The position numbers were made by a program, and so were the translations under genes. Under the pieces are notes generated by a model. The model did not search any database. It was not told where the DNA came from and worked only from the letters and a program-made list of their open reading frames with translations. DNA of 64,000 bases from Acidobacteriota bacterium (GTDB lineage: Bacteria > Acidobacteriota > Terriglobia > Terriglobales > Acidobacteriaceae), in NCBI GenBank assembly GCA_019244045.1, contig JAFATF010000226.1, positions 1-64,000 on the forward strand, written 5' to 3'. Shown one piece after another: positions 54,683-62,239 of this stretch. The number at the start of each line of letters is the position of its first letter. The first letter of the stretch is position 1.

Positions 54683-54933
54683 TGGGAGATAATCACGCAA
54701 TAGATGCCCACCCCATTCAGATTGCCGGCCCGGAGGCAGAGGATGAGGCTTCGCTGCTCGAGGTTCTCGATCACGTCTTGACCCAGGGGGCAGTTATTCG
54801 CGGCAACCTAGTGATCTCGCTCGCTGGTGTCGATCTGATTTACCTCGGTCTCGACCTGATCCTGACAGCTGTCGAGACTGCGCTCAAGCACATGTCTCTC
54901 GAATCAACTGTGGCCGGGCCCCGCCAGGGATAA
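54682..54933 (+). CDS. GvpA-like small gas vesicle protein (GvpJ/S/M type)
   Basis: 83 residues from an ATG that shares a base with the gvpF/L stop (TGATG). The GvpA-type core occupies about 24-68: SLLEVLDHVLTQGAVIRGN, then LVISLAGVDLIYLGLDLIL. An acidic N-terminus (AGPEAEDEA) precedes it. It differs from true GvpA at positions where A-type has DAWxRVSLVGI, and has RGNLVISLAGV instead, so it is a minor shell or nucleation protein rather than the main one. Not assignable to J, M or S with certainty. Confidence 0.82.
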   Translation: MGDNHAIDAHPIQIAGPEAEDEASLLEVLDHVLTQGAVIRGNLVISLAGVDLIYLGLDLILTAVETALKHMSLESTVAGPRQG

Positions 54934-54939
54934 GACCCC

Positions 54940-55614
54940 ATGCCACTCCTTCTTTACGCTGTGATCGAAGGTGGGGAGCCGGGGCCGGAGCTGCCAAGCG
55001 GTGTGGCAGGAGTCACGATTCAGAGCATGAAGGCGTCGGGTTTGCGATGCTTTTACGCAGCCCATCGGATTCTCTTGGGCTTTGACCCTCGAGAGACCGC
55101 ACTCGAATTCCACCGGGTGGTGCAGGCGATTTTTCGAGCTGCCGACGTGATTCCATTTCGTTTTCCGACCTTGCTGGCGGACGAGACTCAACTTCGATCG
55201 GAGCTTCAGACCCGCGCCGCGAAGTATCACGAAGACTTGGCAAGAGTTCGTGGGCGAGTGCAGATGGAGATTCGCATCGAATTTTCGAATGGAGGACGGG
55301 ATGAGGCACGGGCCAAGCTTTCCGGGGCTGAATATCTGCGTACTCGTCAGAGCCGGCAGGCGACTCTCGAATGTGTTGCCGCGATGTTGAACAGAGCGGT
55401 TTGCGGCCTGCTCGCAGATTGGCGGCAGCATGAGTTGCGCGATCAACTGCGCTGCTTTGCCTTGGTGGGACGCACTTCGGTAACCGAGTTTGAACGCGTA
55501 TTGGCATCTGCCAAGATCGCTCCCGAGCTCAGAGCCCGTATCAGCGGACCCTGGCCAGCGACGGCTTTCTTCAGCGAAGAACGAGAGAACACTCCCGGCG
55601 CCCCGATGTCATGA
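54940..55614 (+). CDS. Gas vesicle protein GvpF/GvpL family (second copy)
   Basis: 224 residues, 6 bases after the GvpA-like gene. Shorter and more divergent than the first copy. Visible family features are LLLYAVIEGGE at the N-terminus, HRVVQAIFRAADVIPFRFPTL in the middle (compare the first copy), and the closing ISGPWPATAFF. Expected to join the assembly complex with the other GvpF/L proteins. Confidence 0.85.
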   Translation: MPLLLYAVIEGGEPGPELPSGVAGVTIQSMKASGLRCFYAAHRILLGFDPRETALEFHRVVQAIFRAADVIPFRFPTLLADETQLRSELQTRAAKYHEDLARVRGRVQMEIRIEFSNGGRDEARAKLSGAEYLRTRQSRQATLECVAAMLNRAVCGLLADWRQHELRDQLRCFALVGRTSVTEFERVLASAKIAPELRARISGPWPATAFFSEERENTPGAPMS

Positions 55615-55642
55615 TTTGGGTCGGTATGGCATGCAATAAAGG

Positions 55643-55996
55643 GTGATTAGAGAGACAGCCTTGAGCGACAGCAGAGATAAGCTTGACAAATTCCCGTTAA
55701 AAAGTGCCCTCCCCATCGCACCCGAACGGATCGATTGTACGCCGGAGAACGTGGAACAAGGCTTAGCACGGCTGGTGCTAAGCCTTATTGAACTGGTCCG
55801 GCAACTCCTCGAGCGGCAAGCCATCCGCCGCATGGAAGGGGGATCGTTGTCCGCGGAGCAGATCGAGCAAATGGGTGAAGCTCTGATGAAGCTGGAGGGC
55901 AAAATCCATGAGTTAGCTGCCAGTTTCGGCCTGAGCGCCGCCGATCTCAACCTCGATCTCGGACCTTTAGGCCGCCTTCTGGACGATCAGAGATAA
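55643..55996 (+). CDS. gvpK: Gas vesicle protein GvpK
   Basis: 117 residues from a GTG at 55643, or 111 from a TTG at 55661; neither has a strong ribosome site. The GvpK domain is complete: RIDCTPENVEQGLARLVLSL, IELVRQLLERQAIRRMEGGS, LSAEQIEQMGEALMKLEGKI, LNLDLGPLGRLL. GvpK is a conserved accessory protein needed for gas vesicle formation in several hosts. A 160-base gap with a candidate promoter follows. Confidence 0.9.
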   Translation: MIRETALSDSRDKLDKFPLKSALPIAPERIDCTPENVEQGLARLVLSLIELVRQLLERQAIRRMEGGSLSAEQIEQMGEALMKLEGKIHELAASFGLSAADLNLDLGPLGRLLDDQR

Positions 55997-56076
55997 GCAA
56001 GCAACTCCCCTCCTGACCTCTGAATCGTAGCAGCAACGATTTCTGCGAGCTTTCCCCGGCAGAATGGCCATGGTCG

Positions 56077-56106
56077 TTGACTTTGCGCATCTGGAGCGGT
56101 TAGCAT
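56077..56106 (+). promoter_or_regulatory. Putative sigma-70 promoter before gvpJ-gvpA
   Basis: TTGACT (56077-56082) and TAGCAT (56101-56106) separated by 18 bases, about 50 bases before gvpJ and in the only sizeable gap of the cluster. It could raise expression of the structural genes above that of the accessory genes. Confidence 0.45.
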
Positions 56107-56157
56107 CACCCGGCGGAATGGCAGTTTTCTATAAGTCCCTCAGAAGAGAGCCAGCTC

Positions 56158-56469
56158 ATGGAAAGAGTGCCCAGCGTCTCCGGAACCGCGAATCTACTCG
56201 ACATACTGGACCGCGTGCTCGACAAGGGATTGGTAATTGCAGGCGACGTGCGCATCTCGCTGGCCAACGTGGAGTTGCTCACCATCCGAGTGCGGTTGTT
56301 GGTCTGTTCCGTGGATAAGGCCGAACAGATAGGGCTTAACTGGTGGAAATATGACCCCCATTTGAGTCTGCCCGCGCCTCCGATCCCTCCCGTCCTGCCC
56401 GAGCGGCCGGAGGGGCAAGTGCGGCGCAGGCGGCCGGCAAGAGGCCGGGCTCGCACTCGTAGGCGCTAG
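56158..56469 (+). CDS. Gas vesicle protein GvpJ-type with basic tail
   Basis: 103 residues. GvpA-like core at about 12-57: [40 protein letters not shown]. The GDVRISLANVELL segment and following EQIGLNWW fit GvpJ rather than GvpA. After a Pro-rich linker (SLPAPPIPPVLPE) the C-terminus is almost pure arginine (RRRRPARGRARTRRR). Minor shell component that probably acts at tip nucleation. It is 21 bases ahead of gvpA. Confidence 0.85.
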   Translation: MERVPSVSGTANLLDILDRVLDKGLVIAGDVRISLANVELLTIRVRLLVCSVDKAEQIGLNWWKYDPHLSLPAPPIPPVLPERPEGQVRRRRPARGRARTRRR

Positions 56470-56490
56470 GACATTGAGGAGGAGGATTGC

Positions 56491-56796
56491 ATGGCTGTCG
56501 AACGTGTCTCTGGCGGTTCGAGCCTAATTGACGTTCTCGATCGAGTACTGGACAAAGGCATTGTGATTGACGCCTGGGTGAGGGTCTCTCTCGTCGGTAT
56601 CGACCTGATTACGGTGGAAGCGCGCGTGGTTGTGGCTTCGATCGATACTTATCTGAAGTATGCCGACGCAGTGGGCCTCACCGGTCTAGTCTCCCGCCCG
56701 CAACTGACCGCGGTCGAGGAAGCGCCGGTGACCGTCGAAACCGCGCGGCGCGTCACCCGGGGGCGGGTGCCGAGGACCGCCCGTACAGCCCGATAG
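56491..56796 (+). CDS. gvpA: Major gas vesicle shell protein GvpA
   Basis: 101 residues with the best ribosome site of the cluster (GAGGAGGAGGA). The core is textbook Gvp[54 protein letters not shown]. This forms the rib-like amyloid-type wall. The family usually stops near residue 70. Here a further 35 residues follow ([12 protein letters not shown], then [17 protein letters not shown]), a basic extension that would face the cytosol or inner wall surface. The strong ribosome site fits a major structural role. Confidence 0.93.
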   Translation: MAVERVSGGSSLIDVLDRVLDKGIVIDAWVRVSLVGIDLITVEARVVVASIDTYLKYADAVGLTGLVSRPQLTAVEEAPVTVETARRVTRGRVPRTARTAR

Positions 56797-56816
56797 AATA
56801 CGGGGAATAAAGCGGG

Positions 56817-58985
56817 ATGGCGAGCCCTTTACTGCGTCCAAAGCTTGAGGATCTGATCGGCGACGGCTCGCACGGTCCCGCGGCTTTACGCCTGCTGGCC
56901 GCCGAGCGCCCGGAAGAAATTCTCCCGGTACTGCTCGAAGAAATTGGTAATCTCGGCTTTCCTCGTGCTCTCATCCTGACGCTCGACTTTGAAACCGGTG
57001 AAATCAAGCCTGCAGCCTCGCTCCATTCCGAGCGAGCATTCTTACGCAAATTCCACACCTTCTTATGGGCAACGGAGAACCCCCTGGTCGCAGCTCTCAT
57101 ACGTGGCAAGGCGGTTTTGCTGCCCGCCAACTCGATCAAGGAACACCCACTTTACCTAGTACCTATGGCCTATCGCAGCCGTACCCGTTGCTGGGAGGCA
57201 GAGCGCGAGTGGCAGCTGGAGTGCCTGGCGGCTCAGAACTTTTATGGACGTAGAAAATTGCAAGTGCAGGAGCAAACTTGCGCCATCTGCAACATGCGAT
57301 CCTACGTCATGTTGGTGGTTGCCCAAACCCCAAAGCGGCGGAGCGAAAAGCAGCTGCGCGCTCTTCGCGCCATTGTCGACCGCGCCAACCGACACCTCTC
57401 GCGCCTGTTTAAGGTGGAACACTATTACAACCGCATGCGTGACATGGAAGTCACCATCTCGCGCATGGGAACAGTGATGCAAAGCATGGCTGACCCGGTG
57501 ATCCTCACCGATAACCAGCATCGCGTGATTATCCAGAATAAGGCAGCGGAGCGCTTCTTCCGGGTGCCGGAAGGCGTCTCCGAAGGAGGGCGCCGAGCGG
57601 TTGAGCTCAACAACCTGCTTTTTTCCGCCGCACTTTCCTCCATGGTGGTCAGCGGCACGGACGCTTCCCGGGATTTGACGCTAGTCGACGTCATGGAGGG
57701 CGAGGAGGTGCTTTTTGAGGCGGTATGCGGTCCGACCACAACCGGGGACGGGACGCGAACCGGTATGGTCACTGTGATGAGGGACGTCACAGACTTGCGA
57801 CGCGCCGATCAGGAGGTGCGCGCGAACCTTGAAAAATTGCGCATGGCCGAGGAAGTCGTCCGCCAGGATCGCGATCGCTTGAATCTGGTGATCGAGAACG
57901 TTGGCGATCCCATCATTGTGGCGGACAACTCGGCCAAAATCGTCCTCTTTGATCCTCTGGCCAAGGAACTGTTTGCCTCCTCGGGTAGCTCTCGTGATCC
58001 CGAGTTGGTGAAGAACCAAGCCAAGCTTGACGCCTATCTCACCTCCTTCACTTTCTCCTTCGTGGAAAAAGAAAACAAATCTCTACGCTTGTTTCAGCCC
58101 GGCACGCGCAGCGAAATTGAATATGCGGCACGCTCCGGCAAGATTTATGACGGGCGGGGACAGGTGGCTTACACGGTAACGGTTTTACGCGATTTTTCCA
58201 CCTGGAGAAAGCTTGAACAGCTGCAGATGGAGAGGCGCATGCTCGAAATGGAGAAGTTCGCCGCGACCGGCCGCCTGGCCGGAACCATCGCGCATGAAAT
58301 CAATAACCCCATGGAAGCGATCAAGAATGCAATCTATCTATTGAAGGGCAAACTCGATTCTTCCGCCGAGCCCGTTTATGAAGTTTTAAAAAATGAGACG
58401 GATCGGGTGACCCGCATCGTTCGGCAGATGCTGGGCCTCTACCGCAACACCCATCAGCTGGGAACCTTTGATCTCAACGCCGTGGTCGAGGACACGCTGG
58501 CCCTGTTTGGCCGCCCCCTAATCAAGACGCACATTAACGTTCGTAAAGAGCTGGGGAAGTTGCCTGGCATGCGCGGCTCCGCGGATCAATTCCGGCAACT
58601 CTTATCTAATCTCGTGGTCAATGCTCAGGATGCCATGCCGCAAGGGGGGGATCTGATCATCCGAACGCGCCACTTGCGTGCCTCCGACGGTATCCATGGC
58701 TGGATCACCATCACCGTCGTCGATACCGGCTCCGGCATTCCTAAGGACCTGCGCGCGAGTATTTTTGAGCCGTTCGTCTCGACTAAAGGTGAAAAGGGCA
58801 CGGGATTAGGCTTGTGGATCGTAAAGGGCATCGTGGAAAACCATGCCGGCCGAATTCTGGTCCGCAGTACGCCGGGTAAGGGAACGATGTTCAAGCTGGC
58901 ATTCCCCATTTCGCACGAGCTGCCGGTGCCCCGCCTTCCCGACTCCCAGCTGGAAAGGCCTGTGGTGGCAGGCGGTACGTCGTGA
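56817..58985 (+). CDS. PAS sensor histidine kinase within the gas vesicle cluster
   Basis: 722 residues, 20 bases after gvpA. No membrane segment. Residues 1-200 are a GAF-like sensor with four cysteines (C125, C136, C155, C158; the last two in TCAICN), a possible metal or redox site. Two PAS domains follow at about 215-330 (MQSMADPVILTDNQHRVIIQ) and 350-465 (IENVGDPIIVADNSAKIVLF). HisKA has IAHEINNPMEAIKNA with H493; the ATPase has NLVVNAQDAM, DTGSGIP and GTGLGLWIVKG. No receiver domain and no response regulator nearby. It probably senses a cytoplasmic signal and controls gas vesicle production. Confidence 0.9.
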   Translation: MASPLLRPKLEDLIGDGSHGPAALRLLAAERPEEILPVLLEEIGNLGFPRALILTLDFETGEIKPAASLHSERAFLRKFHTFLWATENPLVAALIRGKAVLLPANSIKEHPLYLVPMAYRSRTRCWEAEREWQLECLAAQNFYGRRKLQVQEQTCAICNMRSYVMLVVAQTPKRRSEKQLRALRAIVDRANRHLSRLFKVEHYYNRMRDMEVTISRMGTVMQSMADPVILTDNQHRVIIQNKAAERFFRVPEGVSEGGRRAVELNNLLFSAALSSMVVSGTDASRDLTLVDVMEGEEVLFEAVCGPTTTGDGTRTGMVTVMRDVTDLRRADQEVRANLEKLRMAEEVVRQDRDRLNLVIENVGDPIIVADNSAKIVLFDPLAKELFASSGSSRDPELVKNQAKLDAYLTSFTFSFVEKENKSLRLFQPGTRSEIEYAARSGKIYDGRGQVAYTVTVLRDFSTWRKLEQLQMERRMLEMEKFAATGRLAGTIAHEINNPMEAIKNAIYLLKGKLDSSAEPVYEVLKNETDRVTRIVRQMLGLYRNTHQLGTFDLNAVVEDTLALFGRPLIKTHINVRKELGKLPGMRGSADQFRQLLSNLVVNAQDAMPQGGDLIIRTRHLRASDGIHGWITITVVDTGSGIPKDLRASIFEPFVSTKGEKGTGLGLWIVKGIVENHAGRILVRSTPGKGTMFKLAFPISHELPVPRLPDSQLERPVVAGGTS

Positions 58986-59010
58986 CTTAGTCTCCACCAG
59001 GAGGCAATCG

Positions 59011-59880
59011 ATGCCAACCAAAACACCCCCGAGACGCGCAAATAAGAAAACAGGCCGAGAAGATCTGCACGTAAAAATTGCGGATCAACCGGCAGCCGCG
59101 CCTGATATCAAGCCCGGCGAGGGTGGCCGATACGTATACGGCATCGTGGAAGCCAAAGAGTCGACCAGTTTTGGAAAGATCGGAATTGGCGGCCAAGGCG
59201 ACATGGTTTATACGGTCAACTACCAGGACATTGCCGCAGTGGTAAGCAAGACTTCGGTGTACATTTTCGACCCCACACGGGAAAATGCCTTGGCGCACGA
59301 GCATGTCATTGAAACCGTCATGAAGAGCTACACCATCATCCCTATGAGCTTTGGCACCGTGTTTCGCACAGACGATGACATTCGCGAAGTGCTGAAGAGT
59401 ATTTACACGTCGCTCAAGGATGTTCTCCACCAAATGGCGGGAAAGCTGGAGTTCGGGTTGAAAGTCAATTGGGATCGCGATCAGATCGTGGAGGAGCTGA
59501 CGCACTCGGACGAAGAGATTCGCCAATTCCATCAGGAAATTACCCGCAAGCATCTACAATCTACTTATCTGGCCCGTATGCAGCTGGGGCGGATGATTGA
59601 TAAGGCACTGGTTGAACGTTCCAGCCAATACGTGCGAGAAATTTATGAAGCCTTGCGCAGTGTCTGTGTGGCTTCACGGGACAATCAACCTATCGGTGAC
59701 AAGATGATCATGAACGCGGCTTTTTTGGTGGAACGCCATCGCGAGGCGGAATTCGATCAGGTGGTCAACCGGATTGCCAGAAAATACGGTAAGCGCCTGA
59801 AGTTCAAGTACACCGGTCCTTGGCCGCCCTACAATTTTGTGAATATAAGACTAAAGCTGGAGCGGGTTACCGCCTCCTAA
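59011..59880 (+). CDS. Gas vesicle protein GvpF/GvpL family (third copy)
   Basis: 289 residues with AGGAGG 6 bases before the ATG at 59011. The N-terminal 40 residues are basic and disordered. Then GRYVYGIVEAKESTSFGKIG, ENALAHEHVIETVMKSYTII, PMSFGTVFRTDDDI, and the closing TGPWPPYNFVNIRL define the family. It is the most canonical of the three GvpF/L proteins. A helical insert (EEIRQFHQEITRKHL) is typical of GvpL/F. Followed at 3 bases by gvpG. Confidence 0.92.
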   Translation: MPTKTPPRRANKKTGREDLHVKIADQPAAAPDIKPGEGGRYVYGIVEAKESTSFGKIGIGGQGDMVYTVNYQDIAAVVSKTSVYIFDPTRENALAHEHVIETVMKSYTIIPMSFGTVFRTDDDIREVLKSIYTSLKDVLHQMAGKLEFGLKVNWDRDQIVEELTHSDEEIRQFHQEITRKHLQSTYLARMQLGRMIDKALVERSSQYVREIYEALRSVCVASRDNQPIGDKMIMNAAFLVERHREAEFDQVVNRIARKYGKRLKFKYTGPWPPYNFVNIRLKLERVTAS

Positions 59881-59883
59881 CCT

Positions 59884-60219
59884 ATGCTGCTGATCGACGA
59901 CCTCCTGTGCATGCCCATTTCTGGCTTCAAGTTCATCTTGCGTACCCTCGAGAAGGTAGCGAGAGAGCAATACACCGACGATGCTCCCATCAAAGAGCGT
60001 CTGCTCGAGCTCCAGCTGGCGCTCGAGGCGGGTGATATTTCCGACACGGAGTACGTCAGGCAAGAGGCGGCAATCATCCGGCAGCTTAGGGAAATCGAGA
60101 GGCGCAAACGTGCCGTGGCCGGCTTGCCCGAGCAGACCGAAGGCGGCCTAGTCTTCCGCGGCGGCAAAGATCAGGGCGTCTCGGTGGTTGTCGACCACCA
60201 CCTGGAGTCCAGGCGATGA
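59884..60219 (+). CDS. gvpG: Gas vesicle protein GvpG
   Basis: 111 residues. GvpG signature: LLIDDLLCMPISGFKFILRT, LEKVAREQYTDDAPIKERLL, LQLALEAGDISDTEYVRQEA. The usual protein is 80-90 residues; here a C-terminal extension (GGLVFRGGKDQGVSVVVDHH) is added. GvpG interacts with GvpF/L and GvpA in shell assembly. Its stop overlaps the next ATG (ATGA). Confidence 0.9.
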   Translation: MLLIDDLLCMPISGFKFILRTLEKVAREQYTDDAPIKERLLELQLALEAGDISDTEYVRQEAAIIRQLREIERRKRAVAGLPEQTEGGLVFRGGKDQGVSVVVDHHLESRR

Positions 60220-60428
60220 TGAAGAGGCGGCAAGGTGCAGGTAAGGCCAAAGTGCGCAAGAGGCGTCTTGAGCGACTGCCTCCCAGCGCACCGGCAGCCC
60301 GCGATGAGGGACCCCGCTTAATACCCCTCGAAGAGAAGGGCAAAGAGCCCTCCCGTCTTGATCATTATCTGGAACTGGCCGATTCGGCGCTGGGACGGAA
60401 CCCAGCAAGGCAGGGGAGACAAAAATAG
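60216..60428 (+). CDS. Small basic protein closing the gas vesicle cluster
   Basis: 70 residues, translationally coupled to gvpG (ATGA overlap). Lys/Arg-rich throughout (KRRQGAGKAKVRKRRLERLP) with a short possible helix LDHYLELADSALGRN. No recognised family; not similar by eye to GvpO, GvpN or GvpS. It could be a cargo or scaffold factor for the vesicle, an RNA- or DNA-binding regulator of the cluster, or a tail-domain binder. The coupling makes it likely real. Confidence 0.6.
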   Translation: MMKRRQGAGKAKVRKRRLERLPPSAPAARDEGPRLIPLEEKGKEPSRLDHYLELADSALGRNPARQGRQK

Positions 60429-60451
60429 CCAAACTTCCTCAAGTAAGATCT

Positions 60452-61969
60452 TTATACCGTGGACTTACGCCTTTCGCTCAGCGCCTTTTCCGCCAGCTCG
60501 CAACGCTCCCGCAGCTTCTGCAGCGACGCATTCAGGGTAATGACCTTTTCCATGTGGCCTTGTTGCGCGGCGCTATCAAGGACCAGGCGGGCATTTTCCT
60601 GCGCGGTTTTGGCGGCGGCCACCAGGAGCAAGGTGGCATCAGCATGCGGCATCGCGGCCGGGGTAAGGCGCCTACGCTTCAACTCCGATATCTCGGTGCT
60701 CAGGCGAGCGACAATCGCTACCATGCGCACCAGAACTCGCCCGTGCTCTGCGCGCAAGCTGTCTTCCTGAAGGTAATCCGCGCAGTACGCGTCGGCCTCG
60801 GCGGCGGTCAGAATCAGATTCGACGAGGTCATGGGCACAATCTCGCGCAGCTTGGGATTGGCAGCCCGAATCCAAGCGCGGATTGATTCCTCGACGCTGC
60901 GCAGTTTGGTTTCTTCCAGAGCGATCCGCCGGGGGTCGGAGGTGGGAGGAAGGGGAGCTTTGGCCGGAGGCCGACTCTTAGCAGCCGGAGCTGCCCCGGG
61001 CACAGCCGTAGGAGCGCCCAAGGGTTGATTGACCACCGGGGTACCGGCCACGACTGCCGCCGCGCGCAGCTTGGGCTGCGCCTCGAGTGATCGTTTCAGC
61101 TGAATAATGCGGCGAAAACGATCGAGCGAGCTGTTGTAGTCGGACCGGAGTATCTCATCCTCGTCCATGCAGGCGACCAGTTCGACGGTTACATCCATTC
61201 CATCCACCTGGCCGACGATGCTTCCCCCGCGCTTTTCCACGGTATCAGCAAACTTCTTAATCTCGAAACTGGCAGCGCGAAAGAGCGTGTCAAATTTCTT
61301 ACCAAAGCCGGCGTTAAATATCGCAAGGTAACCAAGGACGGTAGGATGATAGAGAAAATTGCCCAAGGATCGCTTCAGGCGGCGCACCTCTTGCGTGATG
61401 CCGGAATCGAGAAAGGCTCCGAAATCGCGGAACATTTCGGCTTTGGCGCGTAGCAGATCAAGGTCGGCTAAGCGTTGCGTTTCCCCGACAGCCAAGGGCT
61501 CGACCTCGCCATCGACCAAGATCTCGGTTAAGGCAATTTCAAACGGAGGAATGGGAAGCGCGCCGTCGAGAGCAAAACCGCGGCGCTCCCATTGCCCGGG
61601 AACGCGCGGATTGCGGTACAAGAAAGTGGCAATCAGGTCAGTTTTGTCACGATCGACGTCGCCAGGATTGGATTTGCGGGCGTAATAGCGGAGCAGACCC
61701 TCGGCGATTTCTGGATCGGTCTCCTGGGTCAGGCCACAGCGAACCATCGCCGGTGTAACGGCCATGTCCAGCAACTGCAACCATCGCCGCATCTCGATCA
61801 AAGCCTTAGGGGCCTCGTTGGTGGCGGCTACGAGCTTTTCTACGTCCACCGACACGGGGACGGGAACCTCGCCCGACAGGTAATCTTGCAACAGGCGCTG
61901 GTAAAAGCCCTGAACGATGGCCAGGATCGCCAGTTCAAATTTTGCGTCTTCCCCCACTTGGCCCTGCAT
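60452..61969 (-). CDS. Conserved-looking hypothetical protein, mainly helical
   Basis: 505 residues, no signal peptide or membrane segment. The N-terminal 300 residues are helical with motifs FYQRLLQDYLSGEVPVPVSV, LIATFLYRNPRVPGQWERRG and FDTLFRAASFEIKKFADTVE. A Pro/Ala-rich linker (about 318-350) leads to a second helical part (LRSVEESIRAWIRAANPKLR, DADYCADYLQ-like AYCADYLQEDSLRAEHGRV). No family recognised; I suspect it is lineage specific. It converges on the gas vesicle cluster with only 23 bases between stops. Confidence 0.75.
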   Translation of the reverse strand: MQGQVGEDAKFELAILAIVQGFYQRLLQDYLSGEVPVPVSVDVEKLVAATNEAPKALIEMRRWLQLLDMAVTPAMVRCGLTQETDPEIAEGLLRYYARKSNPGDVDRDKTDLIATFLYRNPRVPGQWERRGFALDGALPIPPFEIALTEILVDGEVEPLAVGETQRLADLDLLRAKAEMFRDFGAFLDSGITQEVRRLKRSLGNFLYHPTVLGYLAIFNAGFGKKFDTLFRAASFEIKKFADTVEKRGGSIVGQVDGMDVTVELVACMDEDEILRSDYNSSLDRFRRIIQLKRSLEAQPKLRAAAVVAGTPVVNQPLGAPTAVPGAAPAAKSRPPAKAPLPPTSDPRRIALEETKLRSVEESIRAWIRAANPKLREIVPMTSSNLILTAAEADAYCADYLQEDSLRAEHGRVLVRMVAIVARLSTEISELKRRRLTPAAMPHADATLLLVAAAKTAQENARLVLDSAAQQGHMEKVITLNASLQKLRERCELAEKALSERRKSTV

Positions 61970-62239
61970 CTCCGTCGCCCAGCGACACTTATTGCGCTAT
62001 GGCATTCAAATCATCAAAACCCAAAGTGCGGCGCGGCGCAAGGTAACCACCGGTTACCGAAGTGCCGCGCCAGCCCGGCACTAAGGTTCTCAGAGTCGCG
62101 CCTTCCAAGTTCCATTCTCCCGCCAGCAATTCACAATCAAGTCCGGACGTCGGCTTCCGGAGGGAATTCTAAGCCATCCCGGGCGCCGGTAAGTCGAGGA
62201 TTGCCTCGACCCGATGTTTCTGAAAAAATAAGAGTTCCC

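Noticed and set aside
56064-56318. 84-codon open frame overlapping gvpJ
   Set aside because: Overlaps the GvpJ gene in another frame, and the promoter-like gap explains the sequence better than a gene.
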